Source of the DNA: Trichomonas vaginalis G3
Taxonomy: Eukaryota > Parabasalia > Trichomonadida > Trichomonadidae
Direction of reading: 5' to 3'
Assembly: GCF_026262505.1 (NCBI RefSeq)
Contig: NC_067207.1
Location: 22,350,082-22,414,081 of the forward strand
DNA length: 64,000 nucleotides
Numbering within the stretch: position 1 is the first letter of the stretch; the number at the start of each line of letters is the position of its first letter. Of the stretch, positions 1 through 10,243 are shown piece after piece. A model generated the notes under the pieces. The model had not been told where the DNA came from. It did not search any database and was given only the letters and a program-made list of their open reading frames with translations. The translations under genes were made by a program, and so were the position numbers.

Positions 1-2
1 TA

Positions 3-323
3 TATGCAACATATTATAAAGAAAATAGAACAGTTGTTATATCATCAACTAATGAGAGTAATAGATACGAATATCAAGATGAAATACTTAAAATGAACAC
101 GAACATAAACACGATCATATATCCTAAATCTGTATCAAAGATATCATCATCTTCTTTCAAACCTCTTAGTCACAATCAATTCACAGTTGATGATTTCACA
201 AACTACACTACAATTTCTATCTATAACTTCAAATACACATTCCTGTGTCATCAATATTTCTCTTTACACGCTCCTTTATTAATTTTTTATGTTATTTTAT
301 ATCATCACATCAAAAAAAAATGA
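3..323 (+). CDS. BspA-like leucine-rich-repeat protein, 3' fragment (cut by window edge)
   Basis: This is the last 106 codons of a BspA-like (TpLRR-type) surface protein, open from the window edge to the stop. It is almost identical to the 3' end of the cassette at 2254-3236, so it is the first visible copy of the 'b' type in the array. The C-terminus ends in a short hydrophobic run (YFSLHAPLLIFYVIL) that could be a membrane-anchoring segment. Compared with the other b copy, the stop is displaced by a small length difference, which adds a basic tail (YHHIKKK). BspA-like proteins of trichomonads are cell-surface proteins thought to act in adhesion. That role is family knowledge, and nothing here shows expression. 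Confidence 0.7.
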   Translation, partial: YATYYKENRTVVISSTNESNRYEYQDEILKMNTNINTIIYPKSVSKISSSSFKPLSHNQFTVDDFTNYTTISIYNFKYTFLCHQYFSLHAPLLIFYVILYHHIKKK

Positions 324-668
324 TTATAAAAGCCTGTGTTTTGAGTGAGTAATCATCGATTTTTCTGATATCATTGAGAAGTGCTATTCCAATGAGAGAA
401 ATTATAGTAATATTGAATTGAAATAAAAATTGATTCTTTTGCAATTTTCCATTAATCATTGTGATTCAATAGGGGAAAAATTTGCATAAAAAATTAACAA
501 TCAAATTTTCAATTGCCGCGGATTCATTTTGAATTATTCAGCATTGAATTATTAGGGCTCTATTTCGATTCAATCTAACTTACATGCTATTTTAGAACAA
601 AAGTAGAAATATATAGTTATCATTCAAATTTTTTCAATTTTTTCCTAATTTAACTCATACATTTTTGA

Positions 669-1646
669 ACGGGATATGATTGGGATGAGCCAACCAAAAC
701 ACTTACAATCACTACTAGTGCAAATTCTATTGATAGTAACCAATGGGAGCATAAAATTGATGCGGTTCATATTAAAATCCATGGTCCGGTTAAAAAAATT
801 GAAGATTCAGCATTTATGGATTATTACAAATTGGAAACAATTGAATTTCCTGATTCAGTTGAAGAGTTTGGTAATAACATCATCTCAAAATCTCAAATTA
901 CTGAAATTCACATTCCATTTCACCTTACTACGTTTCATCACAGAGGACCTCTTGAGTTTAATAATAAATTAGAAAAATACTCAATTGATGAGAATCAAGC
1001 GAATTTTCAAGTAAAAGACGGAATTTTGTACTCAAAAGATATGACGAAATTGGTAAATGTGCCACCAAATTACCAGTCTAAAATATTAACGATACCATAT
1101 GGAGTAACTTCAATACTTCCAGGTGCAACAGGTTGTTTGCAAAATGTTGAGCATTTATATATACCGCAGACAGTCCAATCTATTACAGGTTTGTTATATG
1201 AGCCAAAATCAATTAAATCTATAACAATTTATCGAAAAGAAAATTCAACAAAAGAAATAGCATGGTATGATCCATATGGATTCGGATTTTATAATTCAGC
1301 AGTTCAGAAAAAAGATATTATTTATACGAATTCAAGTTTATATGCAACATATTACAAAGAAAATAGAACAGTTGTTATATCATCAACTAATGAGAGTAAT
1401 AGATACGAATATCAAGATGAAATACTTAAAATGAACACGAACATAAACACGATCATATATCCTAAATCTGTATCAAAGATATCATCATCTTCTTTCAAAC
1501 CTCTTAGTCACAATCAATTCACAGTTGATGATTTCACAAACTACACTACAATTTCTATCTATAACTTCAAATACACATTCCTGTGTCATCAATGTTTCTC
1601 TTTACCATCTTCAATTTCTTCTTCCTTATTTTTAATGTTGACATAG
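669..1646 (+). pseudogene. BspA-like LRR cassette, type a, no 5' end
   Basis: An open frame of 326 codons runs from just after an in-frame TGA to the stop at 1646. The homology to its neighbours begins at YDWD, upstream of the first in-frame ATG (816). Typical TpLRR repeats can be read (for example VKKIEDSAFMDYYKLETIEF and IPQTVQSI). No start codon or signal peptide precedes the conserved part, so this looks like a 5'-truncated copy rather than a complete gene. Its last 250 bp match the b-type copies and not its own a-type partner at 3602-4579. It therefore appears to be a mosaic made by gene conversion. It could still be expressed from ATG 816 as a 276-residue cytosolic LRR protein. Confidence 0.75.
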
Positions 1647-2253
1647 TAAAGAATCCTTTTGCATTTCTAATAATCAAATCCTCTTTATAACTTTTATAGA
1701 TATAGTAGGATAAAAAGCAGATTATTATCTAATATTATCTAATATTCCATAAATTATTTTATTTTTTTGATGAAAATATCTTTATTTTATATCATAATGA
1801 TAATACTATCGCTATTGCGCATTTCTGTTTTTCTTCAGTGTGAATTGATACTTACAACCATTCCAATGATATTCATTTATTGAATTAATACTAGCATCAA
1901 AATTATTTGAAAATCATTTATGAGTGTGTTGATTTCTTATGCAATCATTACGCATCCTAAAAAATATAATATTCAATTTTTGGTTTTTATATGGGGTGCA
2001 AAAAAAGCGCAAAACTGATTATTTAAAATTCGAATTTGACGATTATTTGGAGTTGACGATTATAAATAATCAAATCCATTAATAAAGTATAGCAACAATT
2101 GCGTATGCAAAATATATAAAAGAAAAAATAAATACATCTTTTGTCCACTTTACGCCGATAGATTTTTAAACGTCCAAATAATACGCAGTTTGAATGTAAA
2201 ATAATCGGTTTTGTACTTTTAGGAAAACCCTAATTTTTTTTTTAATCTTATAA

Positions 2254-3236
2254 GATGCATTAGCATACAAGTATGATTGGGATCTGTCATCGAAAACTCT
2301 CACTATTACCACAAGTTCAGCATCATTTGAAGAACCTCAATCAGAGAAAAAACAAGAAGCAGTTCATATTAAAATTCAAGGTCCGGTTAAAAAGATAGGC
2401 GAATTTGCATTTACTGATTATGTTAAACTTGAAACAATCGAATTTCCTGATTCAGTTGAAGAATTTGGTAATAATATTATCACAAGTTCACAAATTAGAG
2501 AATTTCACATTCCGTATCATCTTAGAGTATTCCATACCAGTGAACCTCTCGAACATAATTATAAACTAGAAAAATATACAATAGATGAAAATCAACCGAA
2601 TTATCAAGTACTAGATGGCATTTTATTCTCTAAAGATATGATAAATTAGTATGTGTTCCTCCAAATTATCAGTCTAAAATACTAACAGTTCCTTTTGGAG
2701 TAACTTCAATACTTTCCGGTTCTACAGAATGCTTACAAATAGTTGAGCATTTATATATACCTCAAACAGTCCAATCTATTACGGCGCTTTTATTTCGACC
2801 TAAAGCTATCAAATCTGTAACAATATATCGAAAGCAAAATCCATATGAAGAAATTGCTTGGTCTGACCCATATGGATTCGGATTTTATAATTCAGCAGTT
2901 CAGAAAAAAGATATTATTTATACGAATTCAAGTTTATATGCAACATATTATAAAGAAAATAGAACAGTTGTTATATCATCAACTAATGAGAGTAATAGAT
3001 ACGAATATCAAGATGAAATACTTAAAATGAACACGAACATAAACACGATCATATATCCTAAATCTGTATCAAAGATATCATCATCTTCTTTCAAACCTCT
3101 TAGTCACAATCAATTCACAGTTGATGATTTCACAAACTACACTACAATTTCTATCTATAACTTCAAATACACATTCCTGTGTCATCAATATTTCTCTTTA
3201 CACGCTCCTTTATTAATTTTTTATGTTATTTTATAA
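2254..3236 (+). pseudogene. BspA-like LRR cassette, type b, frameshifted
   Basis: This is a diverged paralogue of the a-type cassettes. The reading frame opens directly after a TAA (2251-2253) and reads DALAYKYDWDLSSKTL, followed by TpLRR repeats (VKKIGEFAFTDYVKLETIEF). Near 2640 one base appears to be missing relative to the a copies (KDMTKLVN region), and the homology continues in another frame to a stop at 3236. There is no initiator ATG or signal peptide, and the C-terminal hydrophobic tail is the same as that of the 3-323 fragment. The missing 5' end and the frameshift both point to a pseudogene. The homology starts at the same YDWD point as in the a copies, which is unusual for random decay. 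Confidence 0.75.
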
Positions 3237-3601
3237 TCACATCAAAAAAAAATGATTATAAAAGCCTGTGTTTTGAGTGAGTAATCATCGATTTTTCTGA
3301 TATCATTGAGAAGTGCTATTCCAATGAGAGAAATTATAGTAATATTGAATTGAAATAAAAATTGATTCTTTTGCAATTTTCCATTAATCATTGTGATTCA
3401 ATAGGGGAAAAAATTTGCATAAAAAATTAACAATCAAATTTTCAATTGCCGCGGATTCATTTTGAATTATTCAGCATTGAATTATTAGGGCTCTATTTCG
3501 ATTCAATCTAACTTACATGCTATTTTAGAACAAAAGTAGAAATATATAGTTATCATTCAAATTTTTTCAATTTTTTCCTAATTTAACTCATACATTTTTG
3601 A

Positions 3602-4579
3602 ACGGGATATGATTGGGATGAGCCAACCAAAACACTTACAATCACTACTAGTGCAAATTCTATTGATAGTAACCAATGGGAGCATAAAATTGATGCGGTT
3701 CATATTAAAATCCATGGTCCGGTTAAAAAAATTGAAGATTCAGCATTTATGGATTATTACAAATTGGAAACAATTGAATTTCCTGATTCAGTTGAAGAGT
3801 TTGGTAATAACATCATCTCAAAATCTCAAATTACTGAAATTCACATTCCATTTCACCTTACTACGTTTCATCACAGAGGACCTCTTGAGTTTAATAATAA
3901 ATTAGAAAAATACTCAATTGATGAGAATCAAGCGAATTTTCAAGTAAAAGACGGAATTTTGTACTCAAAAGATATGACGAAATTGGTAAATGTGCCACCA
4001 AATTACCAGTCTAAAATATTAACGATACCATATGGGGTAACTTCAATACTTCCAGGTGCAACAGGTTGTTTGCAAAATGTTGAGCATTTATATATACCGC
4101 AGACAGTCCAATCTATTACAGGTTTGTTATATGAGCCAAAATCAATTAAATCTATAACAATTTATCGAAAAGAAAATTCAACAAAAGAAATAGCATGGTA
4201 TGATCCATATGGATTCGGATTTTATAATTCAGCAGTTCAGAAAAAAGATATTATTTATACGAATTCAAGTTTATATGCAACATATTACAAAGAAAATAGA
4301 ACAGTTGTTATATCATCGACTAATGAGAATAATAGATACGAATATCAAGATGAAATACTCAAAATGAACACAAATATAAGCACGATCATATATCCTAAAT
4401 CTGTATCCAAGATATCATCTTCCAACTTCAAAGCGCTCAGTTATAATCGTTTTGTTGTTGAAGATTTCACAGGCTATACTACAATCACGATCTCTGAATA
4501 CAAATATTTGGCATTATGTGCTCAATATTTCTCTTTTCAATCATCTTTATTATTTTATATTTTAATGTTAAAGAGATAA
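3602..4579 (+). pseudogene. BspA-like LRR cassette, type a, no 5' end
   Basis: This is the second a-type copy, almost identical to 669-1646 for the first 700 bp. The 3' quarter then diverges and has its own ending (EYKYLALCAQYFSFQSSLLF, then YILMLKR). That hydrophobic tail followed by a basic residue resembles the C-terminal anchor of trichomonad BspA proteins. Like its partner it lacks a 5' end: the open frame starts at a TGA, and the first ATG in frame is at 3749 (276 codons). The sequence upstream is shared with the other a copy as part of the 2.93-kb tandem duplication, so both copies were already headless when duplicated. Function is inferred only from family membership. Confidence 0.75.
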
Positions 4580-5260
4580 TTCATATGGATCTGCTGTAAA
4601 ACCACTCTTCATGTTCTTTTTATGGAACCTTTCTAGTAACCATAGTCTGTGAGAGATTAAATTATTCATGAAGGAGGAATAAACAAGTGCATTATAAATA
4701 ATAAAATGAAATTGAGAACAATTAGTAAATTAAGGCTCATTGATGAACAAGACTATAGCAGAATTCTGATGTTTGTATTGAGAATTGAGTATCAGGAAGT
4801 AAAAAGAAACAACAGTGTTACAATGTGCACAAATGATAGAGCATAAACTTCTTATTGATATACTTTTTTTAATTTTATGGCAATTTACATATGAGAAATT
4901 TCTGCTGATATTCTTTGATGTTCAGAGTAACGTTGGGCAAAATGATTATCAGCAATTTTATTTGAGAAATCAATTAATAAGTTCGAAAAAATCTAATATA
5001 TCAAACAATATTTAAGATCTAAGTGGCATAATAATAAATGAAAATTGCATGTACATATCATAGATTTGCTTAATTAATCTTTTATTATCGGTATCATTTG
5101 TTACAAACCTATTATCTCTTTGGTTTGAAATGGTTAGATGATATACATATCAGTTAAATATGAATAAGTTATGATTATAAATTGATATATCTTTACTGAA
5201 GCGATTTTAATCATCAATTGTCTCACAATAAATATCTAAAAATCGATAGTTAATTGCCCT
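4580..5260. other. AT-rich spacer, no gene seen
   Basis: I see no credible gene in this stretch. The short open frames have no recognisable domain and the composition is typical trichomonad intergenic DNA. Confidence 0.5.
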
Positions 5261-5284
5261 CCCGAAAAAATAATGGCAAACCCA

Positions 5285-5304
5285 AATTTTAGCTAAAAGT
5301 GACA
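5285..5304. repeat. 20-bp repeat, inverted partner at 9428-9447
   Basis: The sequence AATTTTAGCTAAAAGTGACA occurs here and as its exact reverse complement at 9428-9447, 4.1 kb away. The pair encloses the 120-bp triplicate and the transposon. It may be the edge of a larger nested element or two copies of a short dispersed repeat. Confidence 0.6.
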
Positions 5305-5360
5305 GGGAAAAAAACGTTTAGTATTAAAAAAAAGACCGATGAGAGCTTCGTTCGAAATAT

Positions 5361-5422
5361 AGAGGGAACTGAGAATGCGCAACCATTCTCAGGGAATATT
5401 GGATGCTATTCCCGTTCCCTCT
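5361..5422. repeat. 62-bp nested palindrome
   Basis: Outer arms AGAGGGAAC (5361) and GTTCCCTCT (5414) enclose a second pair TGAGAATG/CATTCTCA and a third GGGAATA/TATTCCC. The whole could fold as a branched hairpin. It resembles the remains of a small inverted-repeat element, but no flanking duplication was recognised. Confidence 0.65.
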
Positions 5423-5463
5423 GTATGGAAAATTGAGGTTTTCAAAGGGAGTTAAAATAATAT

Positions 5464-5816
5464 CAAATTTATACTAATTTACTTCAAAATACAAAAGTAT
5501 TTGACAGCTAAAATTAGTTACTTTAGCAAGCCTATCAATACCCTTTTACGATTATTGTTACTTTTTCGAAATAAAAGTAAAAGCAAATTTATACTAATTT
5601 ACTTCAAAATACAAAAGTATTTGACAGCTAAAATTAGTTACTTTAGCAAGCCTATCAATACCCTTTTACGATTATTGTTACTTTTTCGAAATAAAAGTAA
5701 AAGCAAATTTATACTAATTTACTTCAAAATACAAAAGTATTTGACAGCTAAAATTAGTTACTTTAGCAAGCCCATCAATACCCTTTTACGATTATTGTTA
5801 CTTTTTCGAAATAAAA
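5464..5816. repeat. 120-bp tandem repeat, about 3 copies
   Basis: Units start at 5464, 5584 and 5704 and differ by only one or two bases. The third is slightly short. Because 120 is divisible by three, a repetitive open frame runs through it, but it has no start context or homology and I do not call it a gene. Confidence 0.95.
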
Positions 5817-5920
5817 TAAATTTATTATCAAAAACCTTTTTTTTTCTTAGTAAAAATAAAAATTTATTTTATATCAAGTTTTTATTCATAAATTTTTAAT
5901 GTTGTATAAATTTATTAAAA

Positions 5921-5938
5921 TTTACGTACATATTAAGG
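5921..5938. repeat. 18-bp direct repeat flanking the transposon, second copy at 8915-8932
   Basis: TTTACGTACATATTAAGG is found on both sides of the Mutator-like element in the same orientation. It is longer than a normal Mutator target duplication (about 9 bp), so it may combine a duplication with element sequence or mark an older insertion. Confidence 0.6.
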
Positions 5939-6014
5939 GTATAGTAAACTCAAAATTCTAGAGTTTTGAGAGTGCCAATAAACTCTATAGGCCTATATAT
6001 ATATATTATTTAAA

Positions 6015-8853
6015 GGAGAGGTTACGCCATAATATTTGATATTATAAATTATTAATTCAAAATAAAAGTAGAAAATGAAACTAATTTTATTCTAACCTAT
6101 ATAAATATATCAATAATCTAAAATGATTATAGTCTGAACTATATTTTACCAGATTATCAAATATAAGAGAAATGAAATAAGGCATAAAAATATCATAGCA
6201 TAATTATTGGATAAATGCATTAATAAATTATTTATATCATAATGAGAAAAAATCAAAATAAGAAAATGAGCATAATAATAATTTAATTAAAAACAAAAAC
6301 AATAAATAAAATGTAATTTTCGTTAATCAAAGTCATCAATGTCTTCGTCTTCTGATTCCCATTCGGACTTGAAAACTTGATAATCTCCTCCTGGTACACT
6401 CTGAATGGATTTTTTGTATTTGTTCTGTTTTTTAGAACCTTTTGTAACAGTTTTTTGTTTCAATATCATTTTGGAGTAACAATTCTCTTCAAATGATTTG
6501 ACACAATCTTCTGGAAGTGGGGAAGATGTAATGCTTTTTGTATATCTCCGAGAAAATGCTCTGGATCATTCCATTCTAAGATTGCAACGTTAACTCTAAT
6601 GTTAATGTTCTTCCAGGCTCTTGATTTGTCCAAATAGCATGCAATTTTGGAGTTAAACGCTTCATTCATGCAGGTAGATCCAATGGAAGAAACTTTGGAA
6701 ACTATGGGTGTCCATTTGTGAACCCAGTCATAGAGCATGAATTGAAGTTGGATCGAATTGACACCTTTTTGCCATTCAAAGCATTTGTAATTGTGCGGTT
6801 CGCAAAAAGAATGATTGCCTACGTAATGGTAGACACAATTCTCCACATTTTCGTACGTTTGTCAATATTTTCTTCGGCAAAACATGACCAAAGCCACATA
6901 CTTAGGCTTGCATTCAGACCCCAGAAAGGTCTCTCTATTTTTTCAATCTTCTGAGTCTTGTCGTTGAAAACTTCAACTGTCTTATGAGAAGCTGAGAACT
7001 TTGTAAAATCTTTTGAGATATTTTTTGATACATGACCTGGATCGAATCTTTCAAGATGAGAGACGCCAAATTCTTTAAAGACAGAGACACTTTTGTTATC
7101 TCGGTCTTTAATAATCTCTTTAACATCTTTCAAGATATTGTATTTCTTTAATTGCTTCAAGATGATTCGAGTTCCAGCACTTTCCATATTGTTGGAAGCT
7201 CCGGAATACTGAGCATGCTGTCTGTTTCCACCAATATGGTTGATGTTCACGCATGCAAGAACTCTTTTTGTGACAGCATCGAGCGCAGTTACTGTACAAC
7301 TTGGCGAGTTTCGCCTGTGCGTCCATCTTGCATCAATGGATAAGTAACCACTGAAGGACTTTCTCGACAGCATTAGGGAAATACTTTTAAGTCTTCTAAT
7401 CTTATCGTCACAAAATCTCTGTTGTCTCATGACACCACTCTTCACAGGGGGCTTAGTTCCACAAAGAGAAAGAAAGCGAGCACCTTTTGTATATGGCATT
7501 CCGGTCATTATGCAAGCACCAAGCATCTGTCGCGCTGAGAGTCGACGACGTTCGTGGAGTAAAATGTTATGCATTGCCTTTGTTTTCCGTTTTGGTGAAC
7601 AATATGGCCCATACAACAACAAAAAAATGAAATCCCGCCAAAAGTGAAAATTGAATAAAAAGTAATAATTAATAAATATATACTATATCATTAGATGAAT
7701 ATTTTGGAATAACATTTTAAAATCGAGGTTTTTCAATGGATAACGGTTCAATCAAAAATTTGACCCCATTTTAGAATCTACATTAAAAATGGAACATTTC
7801 TGTCGTTTCAAAATTCCAAAATAACGTTTCTATTCCTCTCAAAAGTAAAAATAAACTTTATTGGGGAAAAATATTTTTATTTTCCAAAAAAAATGAAAAC
7901 CTTAAATGCAAATCTAATTTTGATGCTTTTGTTTGTGATTTTTTGGATTTCGAAAAAAATTTGAAAATTTCAGACAAGTTACCATTAACACTAATACGTT
8001 TCAGCGAGTCGGTCCCATCAGAGAAATTTTCATAAATCGGCGATATAATTTATTATTTCAGCAAAATATTCTCAGATCCAACTAGAATAAGGTCAAATTA
8101 TACAAATTTAGCAAAGGCTAGTTATCCTACCTATTCAATTAACTTTAATTTTAAATAATTCAAGACAATTCTCAAAATTACCTTAATAATCGCGTTCTCT
8201 TCGCAAAATGACGATTCATCATTCACTACCAGCATAACTGAGGGCTTGTGCTCACAGAATAATACAGATAATTTACTTATTAATGCAAAATTTAGTACCA
8301 AAAGGTAATCATAGAAGATACAAAAAAAGTTTCTTTATTTTGATTGCTGATTTTATTTCTTCTAAAATTTACCAAATCTAAAAAATCCAAAATTGAATGC
8401 TATTGAATTTCATGTTTATGTAACATATACTATTTATTATATAAGGAATAAAAATTTTATAGTTTTAATCAAAAATAAAGGTGTACTAAATGCATACAAA
8501 ACAAGGTATTTTTTACTCATCCAAAATATGTTAACAGTGCTATTTATATAATCAATATCCGAATTTCGAAATCATTTTGATGAAATCTTTATTTTAAAAT
8601 TGAGTTGACTGTTAAAATCACCCGAGAAGAGGGATTATCTCAATGAAAAGTGCATAAAATAGCAAACGCACAAGATGGCACTATGCAGCTTTATATTGTT
8701 ATACAGGATGAACATATAAAATGTTTGGAAAACACTTACTTCGTTCTACAAATGTGTATCTCTTTATATCAAAGATTCTTCTCAAATTATTGAGAGACTT
8801 CTCTCAAAAAAAGGAAAATTTGATAACTAAAAAAATTATGGCATAACCTCTCG
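6015..8853. mobile_element. Degenerate Mutator-like DNA transposon
   Basis: Inverted ends GAGAGGTTACGCCATAAT (from 6016) and its near-exact complement ATTATGGCATAACCTCTC (8836-8852) bound a 2.84-kb region holding one broken transposase gene on the minus strand. The right 1.2 kb is AT-rich and holds no gene that I can see. An 18-bp direct repeat, TTTACGTACATATTAAGG, lies outside both ends at 5921-5938 and 8915-8932. The outer limits could therefore be wider than the inverted ends suggest, because the sequences between also share weak inverted similarity (TAGTAA). The superfamily is inferred from the transposase. Confidence 0.7.
6323..7622 (-). pseudogene. Mutator-like DDE transposase, frameshifted
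   Basis: The protein would cut and join transposon ends through an RNase-H-fold DDE core. Visible landmarks, in order, are SIDARWTHRRNSPSCTVTAL (first catalytic Asp region), GASNNMESAGTR, EIIKDRDNKS (second Asp region) and a following GHVSKN. This spacing matches the Mutator-like transposase domain found in many eukaryotic elements, where the usual forms are DGTW, GDGDSKS and GHVQKR. The reading frame is 267 codons (6819-7622), shifts near 6830 into a 126-codon stretch, and shifts again near 6468 into an acidic tail ending WESEDEDIDDFD at 6323. No ATG is seen at the 5' end; the frame continues upstream as HFWRDFIFLLLYGPY. A Kolobok-type assignment is possible. It is clearly inactive. Confidence 0.75.
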
Positions 8854-10243
8854 TTTTGCATAGATATATATTTACATGGTCACAGAGCTTATTTTCATTG
8901 TCAAAACTTACTACTTTACGTACATATTAAGGTACTTATCTTCTACATATATAATCTTCATTAGATATATACATAATAAATAAAATTCATAAAACATTAA
9001 AAATCAAAAAATTAGATGAACCTTGGCAATTAAACTTTATTAAATAATAGTTGTTTATAAATTATATTATATTATTATTTAATATTATTTTGATAATGAA
9101 GATTTTATTTTGCAATAATATAAACGAAATTTTTTACCTTATGAACTTTTGATGGAAATATGCAAATTTAAAATAATAAAGAAAGCCGCGAGCGAAGCGA
9201 TCGGCTTAGTTCGAAGATTTTGATTCAAATCTTTGCTGATCTGTAATTCGCGGAAGCCGCGAGCGAATCGAGCGGCTTAGGTCTAAGATTTTGATTCAAA
9301 TCTTTGCTTATATTCCTTAAATTCTTTATGAAACTCGCAACAGTTCCATAAAAAATTTTAAATTCTAAACTGTCGAAATTACCGATCGGTAATCACACCC
9401 TTCACGAGTGTGTCACTTTTACAGGCGTGTCACTTTTAGCTAAAATTACCCCTACTCAAAAATAATTTCCTCGAATAATTAAAATTAAAAAAATGAGAAA
9501 TACTAATTTTATGATAATTTTAAATATTTGATTAGATGTATATATTATCTTTAATGAAATTTATTGATTGGATTACAATTAAAATTTTCAATATGATCTC
9601 AAATAAAAAATATGAAAAATATTGTTCTAAAAATAATTTTGATCTTAAAATACAATAAAATCATTTCGATAAATAGCGGTTTGACAACTTTTCAGGGATA
9701 ACCACTTTTTATGGGACCTTTCTTATTGGGCAAATACAAGAAGTGCAGTATGTATTTAGTATTTTATTTTTTTTCAACTAATAACCCTATTATCGCAGAT
9801 ATTTAGGAAATAATTTCAATCAAAAAATCTTGAATAATAAGAATTAGTCTTTCACATCAAAAGTATATATTTCACATCATCCATGCATTTGTTAAAAGGT
9901 AAAAAATGTATGGTTATGCTTAAAGGGATTATGAAATCAATCATAAGTCATGATTTTTTAAAACCAGACGACCATATCCTTGCACTCGTGGATGCAAAGC
10001 AAGTCTTGGAATTAAATAGTTTGCTTCGATATAAATTAAAACACTGCTCCAATCATGAGTGAGACGTAAAATTTCCTAGGCTGATCAAAAAAATATCATT
10101 TTACATTTTCCGAATTATGATAGTCTATTATCATAGAATAATCCCATCAAGAATTATGGGATATAATCACTTCACTTTGAGACAAAAGTTAATCGTTTTC
10201 GATTCAAAATTTATGAGAAAAGAAGAAATAAAAATATCTGTGG
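8854..10243. other. Gene-free spacer with small repeats
   Basis: No gene is seen. At 9183-9237 and 9254-9308 a 55-bp unit is repeated. Each copy starts with a GC-rich palindrome (AAGCCGCGAGCGAAGC, closing with GGCTT) followed by AAGATTTTGATTCAAATCTT, itself a palindrome. A perfect 16-bp palindrome ATTACCGATCGGTAAT lies at 9378-9393. GTGTCACTTTT occurs twice at about 9409-9437, within the arm of the 20-bp inverted repeat. Confidence 0.7.

Larger units (their letters stand above)
1..4494. repeat. 2.93-kb tandem duplication carrying BspA cassettes
   Basis: Positions 1 to about 1560 recur at 2934 to about 4494 with very few differences, including the non-coding spacers (for example GAATTATTCAGCATTGAATT). 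Each unit holds the 3' end of a b-type cassette, a spacer and an a-type cassette, giving the order b-a-b-a. The near identity of the spacers indicates a recent duplication. Confidence 0.9.

Noticed and set aside
816-816. ATG 816 as the true start of the BspA copy
   Set aside because: Conserved LRR sequence continues in frame upstream to YDWD, so this ATG is internal to the homology.
5464-5816. CRISPR-like array
   Set aside because: The units are directly adjacent without unique spacers and the genome is eukaryotic.
5501-5899. Repetitive open frame of 132 codons
   Set aside because: It is made only of the 120-bp tandem repeat, with no start context or homology.
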